Shown: positions 23,432 to 32,937 of the stretch, in pieces
How positions within the stretch are numbered: the first letter of the stretch is position 1
Layout of the letters: each line of letters opens with the position of its first letter
Assembly: GCA_025331125.1 (NCBI GenBank)
Contig: JAOALB010000002.1
Location: forward strand, 434,001 to 498,000
Direction of reading: 5' to 3'
DNA length: 64,000 nt
Source of the DNA: Mycogone perniciosa
Taxonomy: Eukaryota; Ascomycota; Sordariomycetes; Hypocreales; Hypocreaceae
Notes under the pieces: model-generated
The model's input: only the letters and a program-made list of their open reading frames with translations
Database searches by the model: none
What the model was told of the DNA's origin: nothing
Made by a program: the position numbers and the translations under genes

Positions 23432-24265
23432 ATGTCCAAACAGTCCAAGGTCGGTCCGGCAGAAGAAGCTCCAATGCTTCCACCGATCCCAGTTGAGAGC
23501 AAGAACCCTGGCACGCTGCCCGCTGATCCCAAGGAAGGGGATCCGGCTCCCGCTCCAACACCAGGTCCGAAATATCCCAAGCCGGAACCAGGCCATAGGA
23601 CTCCTCGTCATCGATTTCTGTCACCTGCTGAGTGGGGAGTTGTTGCCCATGGATTAGGTGGTATTCGAGATCGCGAAGATCAGACACCAATCCATCCATC
23701 CAGTTGGTGGTGGCCACCCAGGGGCCTGCCTCGCGGTCTGTACAAAGATGCCGTGACCCAGCGTACCAAGTTCTTTCTCCTCTACCACATTTCCAGCAGT
23801 GTCCGATGGATCCTTATGATACTACAACTCTTCATCGGAGCCGCGTTGACAGCTCTCGGATCCATGTCTGCGAACGACGGCACACCTATCACTATCCTCG
23901 GGGCTGCAAACACAGTCATCGCTGGTCTTCTTGCCTTCTTGCAGAACAGCGGCCTGCCTGACCGATATCGATATGACAAGGCAGAGTTCGAGGCACTGGA
24001 GGACCACATCAAGGAGCTGCTTGACTCGGGTATTGCCCCAGCAGACCAAGCTACCGATCAGATCCTTGCCGAATGTTTTGACCTTTATCAAGGCGCGAAA
24101 GCGACCGTCTTTGCCAATCTGCCCGCCAACTACACCTCTCAAATAGCCCAACAGGCGGCTCAAAGGAAAAGCCCCATGATTCAGCTGGGTTCTCCATCGG
24201 CTCCAAAGGCTCCAGCCCTGCCGTTTGGTGGAGATGGTGCTGGAACTCTGGGTGATGGAAAGTAA
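23432..24265 (+). CDS. Fungal SLATT-domain two-TM membrane protein
   Basis: A 277-residue single-exon protein. The N-terminal 70 residues are Pro-rich and probably disordered. The core from about residue 95 (WWWPPRGLPRGLYKDAVTQRTKFFLLYHISSS) leads into two membrane segments: WILMILQLFIGAALTALGSM (about 125-144) and ITILGAANTVIAGLLAFLQ (about 152-170). A helical region follows with RYRYDKAEFEALEDHIKELLDSG. This arrangement matches what I know of the fungal SLATT family (SMODS and SLOG-associating 2TM effector), whose bacterial relatives are pore-forming effectors of anti-phage systems; the fungal role is unknown. The C-terminal tail is Gly/Pro/Ala rich. No SMODS nucleotidyltransferase or SLOG sensor is encoded nearby. 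Identification rests on hydropathy and the block around the two TM helices. Confidence 0.82.
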   Translation: MSKQSKVGPAEEAPMLPPIPVESKNPGTLPADPKEGDPAPAPTPGPKYPKPEPGHRTPRHRFLSPAEWGVVAHGLGGIRDREDQTPIHPSSWWWPPRGLPRGLYKDAVTQRTKFFLLYHISSSVRWILMILQLFIGAALTALGSMSANDGTPITILGAANTVIAGLLAFLQNSGLPDRYRYDKAEFEALEDHIKELLDSGIAPADQATDQILAECFDLYQGAKATVFANLPANYTSQIAQQAAQRKSPMIQLGSPSAPKAPALPFGGDGAGTLGDGK

Positions 24266-25044
24266 CCCGGCAAGAGGATACTACTACTATGGCTGTTACA
24301 GCCATCGTCAAACACGAGTAGTTGTCCAGGGATTAACGCAGCTACGCATCACTATTGTTTTCGCTAATCAAGTTTGTTGGCCTGCTCTTACACTAGCGGC
24401 ACAGAGAGTCCTAGCGCAAAATTATCATTATCACAAGTCAGATTATCCTTCGACTGCCATTCTAACTAGTCTGCCACAAGGATGAAGAGCAAGTTGGAAG
24501 GATTTAATATACATCTACACTTGTGGAAAACCGGGCACTTTTCACGGGCTCGGACTCGCTTCTCAAAGACTGAACTCTACGAGTACACACATGTAGTGAG
24601 AATTTTTGGCGAGTTTAATTAATGATTGACTGGCCATCTCAATGGTACTACCAGGCTTACGCGCAGACAAGTGCTGATTAACCATCTCACCTCATCACCT
24701 CGCGTCACATCCTGTCACTTACGGATGATCGTCATCTTCCTCGGGCACAAATGTAATATACTTGTAGCCTCAGATAGCCCGCTAGGTGTGAATGGCGTCG
24801 ATCCTTTCTGTTAAAACCCCGGTTCTAACGGCGCCAAGTCCCAATAACCCACAGCTGTCATTTATCCCTGTTCCCGTCATGAGCGTCATTACTCATTACC
24901 ACGCTTAGCACCTTTTAACTTGGGGGACACCAAACTCATCATTCCTATCCTTCCTCATTCAACATGGCATGTCAATTCTCAGTTCGTTAGCATGCTGGCT
25001 CGCTGATGAACAACGCCATGTTGTCTGTTTTCTGATCGCCCAAT
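24266..25044. other. Gene-free stretch upstream of the GT31-like gene
   Basis: No supportable ORF is present. The interval should hold the SLATT gene terminator and the glycosyltransferase promoter. Its sequence is moderately AT-rich, without repeats that I can define. Confidence 0.45.
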
Positions 25045-26637
25045 ATGTTAGTGCTCACAAAAGGCCTGCCAAGCCTCCGTTTCAAATTGATTTGTTTTCT
25101 TATAGCAATTACGCTTGTTCTTGTTTACACCAGGAACAGAAATATTGGCCAAACCCCCTATTACGATGAGCTACCGATTGATGCGGCCGTGTCTCTAGGG
25201 CAAGGCCTATCGCCAGAGGAACAGTACTTTGCCAGGTTAAGTCATGAGTTTCAGCTCACCAACGAGACGGAGTGGTTGGCATGGCGGATCCGGCATTCGC
25301 GCAAGGCCGAAGATTGGAGTGCTGTCAATGATGTTCGTGTCTCATTCGGGTCGCGTGGCAGGAAAGTTGTTTTCACAGAGCAACCGGACCCATCCGATCT
25401 CAAAGTCAAGAACAGGATGGACCTGACTATTCCCAGAGACCTCGTCTCTGAGCGGCCGAGTCCATCAGAATTTGTCTTTGGGATCACGACGACGTATGCT
25501 CGGATTATGGATCGGGAGAGTGCACTGCTGAAGAGCTGGACACGATGGCTTACCAAAGGAAATAAAAAAAGCAACGGCGCCAGTTTGGTCATTATGCTTG
25601 ATCAGGCCAAAAGTACGCAGGTCAAGGAAGTGGAACAACTTCTCCAGGCCAGCGGCGTCAACGCTCAGGTCACGGCCACTGCGGAGCCAATGTCCACCAC
25701 GAGACGGTATCACGAGCTTGTGGGAGTCATGAAGTCGCTTGGCGCCATCATTGCCAGTGGTGGAGGCGAGATGAAGCAATGGTTTGCGCTTGTAGAGGAC
25801 GACGTCTTCTTCCCGGATATGGCATATCTGCAACGGCGGCTGGCCCCCTACAAACCCATTGGCCAACTCTATATAGGCCTCCCCAGCGAGCGAGATGACT
25901 GGGAAACGATGGAAGATGGTAGCACCATAACCACATACGGTGGCGGAGCTGTCTTTCTCAGCCGACCGGCATTGGGCATGTTGTCACAGCTTTCGTGTTT
26001 TGACTTGCCGAAGTCGCCGGAGCGATTCCATGCCCAACGATGGGATATCCTTCTTCAGGAGTGCTTGACGCGAAACACGGGTCTCAACATGTTCATCCTT
26101 CCGGGGTTTTATAACCCCGACGACGAGAACTTCAACCCCAACATAGATGCTTACGAAGCAGGGGTTCGGCCTTTGCTGCTACACCGACCTCTTGAACGCC
26201 ATGGTATAGACGTCAATATGGCACACTTGGTCACAAACGTCTGCGGAAACGCGTGCTTCATGCAGCGATATCTCTTTAATAACAACTGGGTTCTCGTCAA
26301 TGGCGTTTCGATCAGCCAACACACTGATAAACTGAAGTACGTTCACGGACATGAAGGATCCTCACAAGAAGATGAAGAGCATGAACGACCATCACTGGCC
26401 AGCCAGATTGTCATTGACGATGCAGGAATCGACAGAACGGCGCTGACGTGGACGGAGAATAAACAGGTGTGGCAGTTTGTGGACTCGGTCATGAGCGATA
26501 ATGGAGCAGTTTGGCAGGCATATATAAAGAAAGCCAATGGTGAACCAGGTCCTGACAACATTGACTCTGTGATAGTACTGATATGGGAAAATACGGGCTC
26601 GAAATTGAGGCTGGACCGCAAGAAACAGTCACTTTAA
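25045..26637 (+). CDS. Type II membrane glycosyltransferase, GT31/Fringe-like
   Basis: Single-exon protein of 530 residues. A short basic N-terminus is followed by one hydrophobic anchor (about residues 14-29, LICFLIAITLVLVY), the topology of Golgi glycosyltransferases with a luminal catalytic domain. The catalytic region contains FGITTTYARI (about 150), a beta-alpha Rossmann-like stretch with SLVIMLDQ, and the probable metal/nucleotide-sugar motif ALVEDDVFFPDM (about 250), corresponding to the DxD of the GT31/Fringe fold. TYGGGAVFLSRPAL and RWDILLQECLTR match the conserved C-terminal blocks of fungal GT31 proteins. Cysteines near the end (NVCGNACFM) could form a luminal disulfide. Acceptor and linkage cannot be predicted. 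The last 55 bp overlap the open frame of a degenerate repeat (26583-26875). Confidence 0.85.
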   Translation: MLVLTKGLPSLRFKLICFLIAITLVLVYTRNRNIGQTPYYDELPIDAAVSLGQGLSPEEQYFARLSHEFQLTNETEWLAWRIRHSRKAEDWSAVNDVRVSFGSRGRKVVFTEQPDPSDLKVKNRMDLTIPRDLVSERPSPSEFVFGITTTYARIMDRESALLKSWTRWLTKGNKKSNGASLVIMLDQAKSTQVKEVEQLLQASGVNAQVTATAEPMSTTRRYHELVGVMKSLGAIIASGGGEMKQWFALVEDDVFFPDMAYLQRRLAPYKPIGQLYIGLPSERDDWETMEDGSTITTYGGGAVFLSRPALGMLSQLSCFDLPKSPERFHAQRWDILLQECLTRNTGLNMFILPGFYNPDDENFNPNIDAYEAGVRPLLLHRPLERHGIDVNMAHLVTNVCGNACFMQRYLFNNNWVLVNGVSISQHTDKLKYVHGHEGSSQEDEEHERPSLASQIVIDDAGIDRTALTWTENKQVWQFVDSVMSDNGAVWQAYIKKANGEPGPDNIDSVIVLIWENTGSKLRLDRKKQSL

Positions 26638-26875
26638 ACCAGGAGCAACCCCAGCATGAAGAGGACAATAGCGGCGAGCTACAGGTGGACTACGACAATG
26701 GAAGACACTGCAGAGTTGAGGTGACCAAGAACCACCTAGTATAGCTTTTTCAATCCCCAGGGCGAGGAAGCTCAAACAAGGAAATCCTAGTGGGTGGCAT
26801 CAGAGGCCGATGGATGGGATTATCATGATTAGAAGCATATATATTGCGTAGAGGATCTATCCTAGGAATTTTGAC
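26583..26875 (+). pseudogene. Degenerate, apparently RIP-mutated copy of the small ORF at 59.1 kb
   Basis: From about 26683 to 26875 the DNA aligns with 59094-59290. The shared frame is VEVTKNH here and VEVMKNR there, and long blocks such as GTGGGTGGCATC are identical. Compared with the 59-kb copy, this one carries many C-to-T and G-to-A changes (TGG to TAG, TAC to TAT, CAG to TAG, CGAGG to CAAGG) plus a 2-nt deletion, which destroy the frame. An open frame of 53 codons, 26583-26744, enters the repeat from upstream and overlaps the 3' end of the glycosyltransferase in another phase. The pattern fits repeat-induced point mutation of one member of a duplicated sequence. Confidence 0.7.
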
Positions 26876-27702
26876 ATAGCAATGACAGCAATCGATAGAA
26901 ATGAAATTTTTCTATGGTAACGAGATTTAGATGGTATTTGTTTTCATAATGTTCTGTCCGACCTAGTGACGCCTTTCTCCGAAGACCTCGCTTCTCATTG
27001 ACCAATTTGAGATCGCCATGTCATCAGTTGAAAACCTCCAGTACTGCCCAGTGAGAAGGATAGTTATATTTCCCCTGCTCTGGATCAAACATGATGCCCA
27101 AGTACCCAGATGAGAAAACCTGCCTTGTAACATAATGGACTGAAATTCGGTAGCTTTCTATCCCGACAACCAACTAGATAGTATAAGCCAGGTCAAGTGA
27201 TTTGACCTCAAGTGTGCATCAGCCTCTCAACTTTAGTTTTCCTTCATAATTATAACTTGACAAGGTTTCCTTCATATTCCGCTCTAAGCCATATCTAGAT
27301 TTTTTTCTTTCCCCCAAACATCGATCATTGCATCAGCGATTCCTACATCTGCACAGTTAGTCCGAGTAACATAACGAGATCGTTTGAGAGACTCCCACAT
27401 CCTCACTGCAATTCGAGCATCCTCCCAGAAGAAGGTTTCATACGAAACAGCTTCTGAAGTTCCTCACCATAAGGATTATTTTGAAGATGAGTGTATTTCC
27501 CTTCTGTATGTCTCCAAGACGAGACATAGCCATGGAAAGATAATCAGAGACAAGTCCGAACCTAGGCACATCGATAGCTTCTCACAGTATTCACCCTTTA
27601 GATCTCAGCAAAGTCGGATTCGAGTTAATAGATATTTCTATTGTCATCACGTATTTAGTCATACACTTTTCCTAATAATATCACACATCCTCCCTCGTTT
27701 CG
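26876..27702. other. AT-rich gene-free stretch
   Basis: The region is visibly AT-rich and has no supported ORF; the frame at 27384-27758 overlaps the spo7 end and looks random. It adjoins the degenerate repeat copy and may be further decayed repeat DNA. The final part should include the spo7 3' UTR. Confidence 0.45.
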
Positions 27703-28986
27703 TCAATCGGCAGACCGATACCTCTCGGGGTTCATCCCAGAGCTGGATCGATTACTAGCACTCCTCAGCATCCTTACACTACCCTCGGTTTCCGTATCAA
27801 CAAAGGCACTGCTCTCCATAGAAAGCCGAGACTGTACATCCGGCGTAACGGACCTGGAGTCTCTCTTCGCCCTGTGTCCCGGTACTGGCTTCTTGCGAAG
27901 TCTGTCCGACGTCGAGCTCTGCCTGCGGTGGTCGGTCTCCACCAAGGGCGTCTGGCTCCTCGATGAACTCATGGACGAGCGGCGAACGCTACTGTTTCGT
28001 CGCTTCCGGTCTCTTTCGGCGCTGGCAAGGCGACGGTGTGGCGCCTTGTGCATTTCGTGATGATGTCGCTGAGGTTGTGGGTTTTGGAGCCAGGGAAGCC
28101 ACCACAGCCAGCCGTACTGCTCTTTTGCCAGTTTCTTATCCTGCTCCTTAACCTTTTGGCGCAGTAACGCCCGCCGTTCATTCTCCCTCTCCCAATACTC
28201 TGTGCGGTAGAGTTCCCAGTTCTCCCGGAACGTAGGAGAAAAGGGCTTGGGCAGCAACAACAGTTTGACATAGTCCCCTCCTGGCGCCAAGTCCTCCTCG
28301 TGTCCACCCCGCTCGTCATCCTCAGATGGCAGCACCAACGTCGGGTGGTTACCGCTCGTAAGTTGGAGCTCCTTCTCTACCTGGCGAAGCAAGGCTGGAT
28401 CCACGTGGCGGTACGACGAACTTGCGGTATGAGAAAAGAGGCCGTATGTGAGGAAGAAGCCAATGGTCGAGAGCGCCTCGGCCCACCACGTCCGTCGTAT
28501 TATGACAAGCTTGCAGTTGAAGCCGCGCAACCCTCTGTTAGATATGGCGAACCAGCGCCGAGGCCACCGGATGCCGCGATCCCATATGCCCGTTGCCCAC
28601 ACCAGGGTGGCTGTTATAATGCCGCCCATAAAGCACACCTTTTGCGCGCCTTCCACGGCCCAGTATATTGACCCTCCGACACCGCGACCATCCTCTCGCG
28701 GCGCAAAGTAGAGCTTGTACCCAAAGAATGCGACCCAAAGCGTCAGCAGTGTGATGAAGAAGGTATGGTGTCGCTTCCTCGCGCGCAACTCGAGGAACTG
28801 GGCGCGGAGGGATGCTTCGAGAATCAACAGGTTGAGGTAGACCATCGAGGGGGAACTCGGTGCGTGGTTCAGAGGATCACCGGGCTTGCCTGAGCCGGGC
28901 GGGATAGGGCTCGTGCCGGGGCCGTTCGTGGCATTGTGGGCGGCGATTGGGGCGCCTTTGACGATGGAATCGATGTCGTCGGGCAT
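27703..28986 (-). CDS. spo7: Spo7-like regulatory subunit of the Nem1-Spo7 phosphatase
   Basis: Membrane partner of the Nem1 phosphatase, which activates the phosphatidate phosphatase lipin (Pah1) at the ER/nuclear envelope and so balances phospholipid against triacylglycerol synthesis. The model has 427 residues from the ATG at 28986 (MPDDIDSIVKGAP); the longer frame to 29109 starts with TTG and was not used. Hydrophobic segments are HTFFITLLTLWVAFFGYKLYF (about 72-92) and VCFMGGIITATLVWATGIW (about 115-133), with a third at ALSTIGFFLTYGLF (about 170-183). The conserved block RFWAI-like WPRRWFAISNRGLRGFNCKL lies between the second and third. The C-terminal 150 residues are basic and Ser-rich and probably phosphorylated. 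It is divergent from the Cld1-like gene, separated by 1.1 kb. Confidence 0.88.
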   Translation of the reverse strand: MPDDIDSIVKGAPIAAHNATNGPGTSPIPPGSGKPGDPLNHAPSSPSMVYLNLLILEASLRAQFLELRARKRHHTFFITLLTLWVAFFGYKLYFAPREDGRGVGGSIYWAVEGAQKVCFMGGIITATLVWATGIWDRGIRWPRRWFAISNRGLRGFNCKLVIIRRTWWAEALSTIGFFLTYGLFSHTASSSYRHVDPALLRQVEKELQLTSGNHPTLVLPSEDDERGGHEEDLAPGGDYVKLLLLPKPFSPTFRENWELYRTEYWERENERRALLRQKVKEQDKKLAKEQYGWLWWLPWLQNPQPQRHHHEMHKAPHRRLASAERDRKRRNSSVRRSSMSSSRSQTPLVETDHRRQSSTSDRLRKKPVPGHRAKRDSRSVTPDVQSRLSMESSAFVDTETEGSVRMLRSASNRSSSGMNPERYRSAD

Positions 28987-30090
28987 GTTGCGCCTGAGAT
29001 GGCGGGGGGTTCGAATCTCGAGGCTGCGGGCACGATCAGGCCTGGAGGCGAAAGGGCTGTTTGCAGCCTGGTCAACAGAGGGCAGCTTCCATAAGCCCGC
29101 CGACGTCAACGGGGCTGCAGAGGAACCACAGCAGCCTCAAGGGATCGCAATACTCGGCAGTGATACAGACGTCAGACAGAATAGAATGGTCGCGTGTTGT
29201 GTCAGCGAAATGCCGGGGGGGTTCGATCTGATCTGATCAGGAGCAAGGGCCCAAGAGAGCTGGTGGCGGAGCTGGAAAGGGCTTTGGCGGTTTGCGGAGT
29301 CGCGAGGCTGGTGCTGGCAGTACTAAGGTACGACGTCATCCCCAATCCGGTACCTCGCAGCAGTCCGCACTCCCTACTGCCGATGAAGTACTACTCCCAC
29401 CGTACGCCGTACCTATGTACTCCGTACCGCTGGCGGCAATTGCCAATTGGCTGGCAGCCAACAATTAACTGCGCGTTGAGGCTTGTGACAATGACAAGAA
29501 CCGGCTCAAGCCGACAGCGGCACCTGAATGATCGTCACGGGACGGATAATATGGAGGCTTAACGGAGCATTTGTGTCAGAAGTACGGAGTATGTATGAAT
29601 ATGAATCTGAATATGGATATGTATTAACTAATAGGGGCTCTGTGCCTGGGCATAGGGGGCACAGCGCTGTATGACGGCCCACGCTCACTCACTAGGGAGT
29701 TAGTTGCTCAACAAAACAGTCGTCTCTTGACTCGAGATGTTTCGTCCGGCTTTCACAACCTCAACCTGTTCTCTCCTAGGCAACCCAACTCAGCCGTCGT
29801 CGTCATCGTTCCTGTTAGCCTCTACAAGTATTAGTTAATACTGGCGAATGCGAGCACGTACTGACTCAGCGCCCCCCCCGTACCGCCGGCATCCGGACAG
29901 ACCCAAACTCCGCATAGCATAGCTGCGTTAACTCCGTCCGCATCCGGGCTCTGGTTTGCCCTCCAAACCCGGACGTTATCCAACAAGAGCGCAGCATTCC
30001 TACAAAACGTATTGGCTGTCGTGTCGTATTTTTTGTGCGGGTGCCTGGGGCTTATAAGCGCCAAGCGCCCCCCGAGTTTCGGTGCTTGTA
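28987..30090. promoter_or_regulatory. Divergent promoter region of spo7 and the cld1-like gene
   Basis: This 1.1-kb region separates two divergent genes of lipid metabolism and holds both promoters. It contains TACTCCGTA (29418-29426) and TACGGAGTA (29583-29591). A TATA-like CTTATAAG occurs about 40 bp before the plus-strand ATG. No ORF within it has protein character. Confidence 0.5.
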
Positions 30091-31682
30091 ATGTTCAGGA
30101 TTCAAACCGCAACGGCAATTTTGCGACGATCGCCATTCACTTTGGCTTCGGTCCCTTCAACAACCTCCAAGATGTCGACGACTGAGAATGCGATTCCGGC
30201 GCGGGACCCTCCTGCGGAACCGAAGCAGCCGAAAACACTACAGACACATACTTCGTTCTTCCCGCTGGGATACAAAGAAGCCGCCTACCAATGGGTGAGT
30301 TCAGTATAATGCCAATCCGTCGCCTTGTTTAGTTTGGGAGCGCTAACCATTGGCTGTCATAGTGGACAAGCGTTACTCCGTCCCTGGCTGAGCGCAATGT
30401 CCTCAAGTACATGCCCTTCCTCCGAGAAGTGGCTAATAGCGCTACAAGCCTCGCCGCGGTTGATCAGCCAGACCCCTTCGGCACCAGAATATGGAGGCGA
30501 TCCATGGTCCAACTGTCTGGCAAGAACCGCGCTCTAAACGAGGTCTCCGTCGAGCGAGTTGGCGAGGAGACTGAGGAGACGCTGGTCATGGTACACGGCT
30601 ATGGCGCCGGTCTCGGCTTCTTCTATAAGAACTTGGAGCCCATCACTCGCATCCCCGGGCTGAAGCTGTATGCGCTCGACATGCTGGGCATGGGCAACTC
30701 ATCAAGACCACCGTTCAAGATCCACGCAAAAGACAAGGAAGAAAAGATCATTGAGGCGGAGAACTGGTTCATCGATGCGCTTGAAGAATGGCGCAAGGCG
30801 AGGAAGATTGAGCGCTTCACCCTCATGGGACACTCGCTGGGCGGTTACCTCGCTGTGTCCTATGCCCTCAAGTACCCCGGTCACTTGAAGAAGCTCATCT
30901 TGGCTTCTCCTGCTGGCATCCCCGAAGATCCATATGCTGTTAGCGCTGCCATCCCCGAAACTGAAGTAACTACACTCCAGAACGAGTTCACCCAAGATCA
31001 GCAAACCGTCACCGAGAGCAACACGGCTTCACAAATTCAAAATGCCAAGGCCGACGCCGGTAACTCATCCCATCCAGTAAGACGGCCTCTACCCAACTGG
31101 CTCATCTGGCTGTGGGACGCCAACGTCTCCCCCTTCAGCATCGTCCGAATGTCCGGTCCTCTAGGTCCACGATTTGTTTCAGGTTGGACCTCTCGAAGAT
31201 TCAACCATCTCCCCCCTGACGAGGCTCAAGCACTACACGGATATTCCTTCTCCATCTTCAAGCAAAAGGGCAGCGGCGAATATGCCCTAGCATATATCCT
31301 TGCGCCGGGTGCCTACGCCCGACGACCCATCATTAAGAGAATCCAGGACGTCGGTCGACAGGTCATTCCCCAACCTGATGGTGGCAAGCCCGTAAAGGAG
31401 ACAGGCATCCCCGTCGTCTTCATGTATGGCGATAATGACTGGATGGACGTGGCGGGAGGCCTCGCCTCCGAGGAGAAACTAAAGCAGGCCAGGATAAACG
31501 CTCTGCTGAATGGTACGGATGAGGAGAAGCGGAACGAGAACGGAAGTTGCAAAGTCATCGTCGTTCCCAAGGCTGGCCACCACTTGTACCTGGATAATGC
31601 AGACTTCTTCAACGAGGCCATGACAAAGGAGATGAACGAAACGAGAGAAGCTGAGAAGCGAAGGCGGGCGTCAGAATCATAG
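30091..31682 (+). CDS. cld1: Alpha/beta hydrolase of the Cld1/ABHD4-ABHD5 family, probably mitochondrial
   Basis: Lipid acyl hydrolase or acyltransferase; the yeast family member Cld1 removes acyl chains from cardiolipin before tafazzin remodelling. Exons 30091-30294 and 30363-31682 (68-nt intron) encode 507 residues. The N-terminal 28 residues (MFRIQTATAILRRSPFTLASV) have the basic, Ser-rich character of a mitochondrial presequence, and a second ATG follows at residue 28. The hydrolase core has the oxyanion strand MVHGYGAGLGFFYKN (about 168-182), LYALDMLGMGNSSRPPF, and the nucleophile elbow GHSLGGYLAVSYA (Ser about 226). The acid is probably in YGDNDWMD (about 423-430), and the catalytic His lies in GHHLYLDNADFF, which also forms the HX4D acyltransferase motif (about 474). 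Orthology to Cld1 rather than to the paralogues Ict1/Ecm18 is inferred. Confidence 0.88.
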
Positions 31683-31982
31683 GCGCATCACAGGGCCGCG
31701 ACGACAGAGCATTACAGGGCATATAGAGACATTGCATATTAGAGCGAGGGGCTTGATGGATTGCACGGCGTTATCAAGGAGAGATGCTGAACATTTAGAT
31801 TGAGGATGTTGATGGCATACATACTAATGGATGATGCGGACAAGGAGCATTCAGCTTGCGGATCTTTATATAATTTCAAGGGCATTGGTATACCGCACCC
31901 TTTTGATAGATACCTTGAATGGATTGAATCATGATTAAATATATGAAAGCCCCCCCCCCGAGAAACCAACTCATCCCCGTCT
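31683..31982. other. Convergent intergenic region
   Basis: A 300-bp spacer between the stop codons of two convergent genes. It includes a run of nine or more C residues at about 31951. It should contain both 3' UTRs and no gene. Confidence 0.5.
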
Positions 31983-32434
31983 CTAGTCAACAACCACGTT
32001 TACCTTGGTCTTGTCTAAACATGAAGTCAGCAATCACCACTCTTCTCACACTCAGGGTCGTCATTCCACTCACAAAACGCAACGGCGTCCTTAATGGCAG
32101 CAGCCTTCTCAAACGGCTGCTTATAAAACCAAGCCGCATTTTCAAGCTTCTTGCCTAAACGCCCTCCCATCAGCAAAAACCTCCTCCAAACAATAACATG
32201 CCATGGCGACAACACAGACGTACCGTTTACATCAATAGTGTAATAGCTCGCATCTCCCTTCCACGGACAGTGCGTGCTGTGATCCGTCTCACTGAAATAC
32301 TCCTCCTTCACGCTGTCTGGTGGGAAATACACGTTTCCTTCCACCTCTGTCCACGAATTCGTCTCGGCTATGACGGTGCCATCTACCGTGGCTGTAGCAT
32401 GGCCAGTTTTGGGGGTGATAGATCTGTTGCTCAT
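31983..32434 (-). CDS. DUF427 family protein, 107 residues
   Basis: Small single-domain protein of unknown biochemical role. Exons (minus) are 32434-32224, 32154-32074 and 32014-31983. The first intron (GTACGT to TTTAG, 69 nt) has no stop and a length divisible by three, so the unspliced frame also reads through. Splicing, however, joins SYYTIDVNG to KKLENAAWFY, restoring the family pattern HCPWKG-ASYY-G-AAWFY. The second intron (GTGAGT to TTTAG, 59 nt) replaces the unspliced tail CEWNDDPECEK with FYKTKVNVVVD, matching the normal DUF427 ending. Other family features seen are the central THCPWKGDASYY and EKAAAIKDAVAFY. Protein length is normal for the family. The conserved Cys-Pro-Trp is notable but no catalytic function is established. 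Confidence 0.88.
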
Positions 32435-32937
32435 GGCGGCGCTAGGATCAAGCTGCGATGTCGGGTATTCGGTTTATCAAGGGGTGATGATGGCTTCGAT
32501 GTGCGTTATATCAGGATATAAAAGAGGAATCAGCGCGGAAAGGCTGATTTATAACATTAGTACCGCTGCCACGGCTCCTGCGGGGACCACCATCATGGCA
32601 TGTCGTCATGATGCCAAATCACATCATGCATCCCTCATTTTACACCATATTTGAATACTCACTAAACTCACTCATAAACTATGATTTATACGTTTATTCC
32701 ATTAAATTCATTTATAATCAAAATGTTACTCAACACCTGTCTATGAGAATACTTCAAGGGACTATGTAGGTACAATGCATTCCCCAAAAGGGGAGAGTCT
32801 CGTCATCTAGCTTGAGGCTTATCATGTCGCCTCTGCTCTAGGGTATTTGTTTCCAATCTCTATAACGCCATGTATGCAAGCAAACTCCTTCAAATTTTTG
32901 ACTTGAAACGACAGAACGCAACGCGGTAATCATGATC
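32435..32937. other. Intergenic region between two minus-strand genes
   Basis: This 503-bp stretch contains an AT-rich patch at about 32650-32720 and no ORF that I can support. It should hold the csc1-like terminator and the DUF427 promoter. Confidence 0.45.

Noticed and set aside
25045..26744. Possibility that the glycosyltransferase is spliced into the frame of the overlapping 53-codon ORF
   Set aside because: No in-phase donor and acceptor pair near the 3' end shifts the reading frame; the existing stop gives a normal-looking C-terminus.
32027..32434. Unspliced 135-residue version of the DUF427 protein
   Set aside because: Removing two canonical introns restores the conserved domain and its normal C-terminus, so the unspliced frame is probably not the main product.
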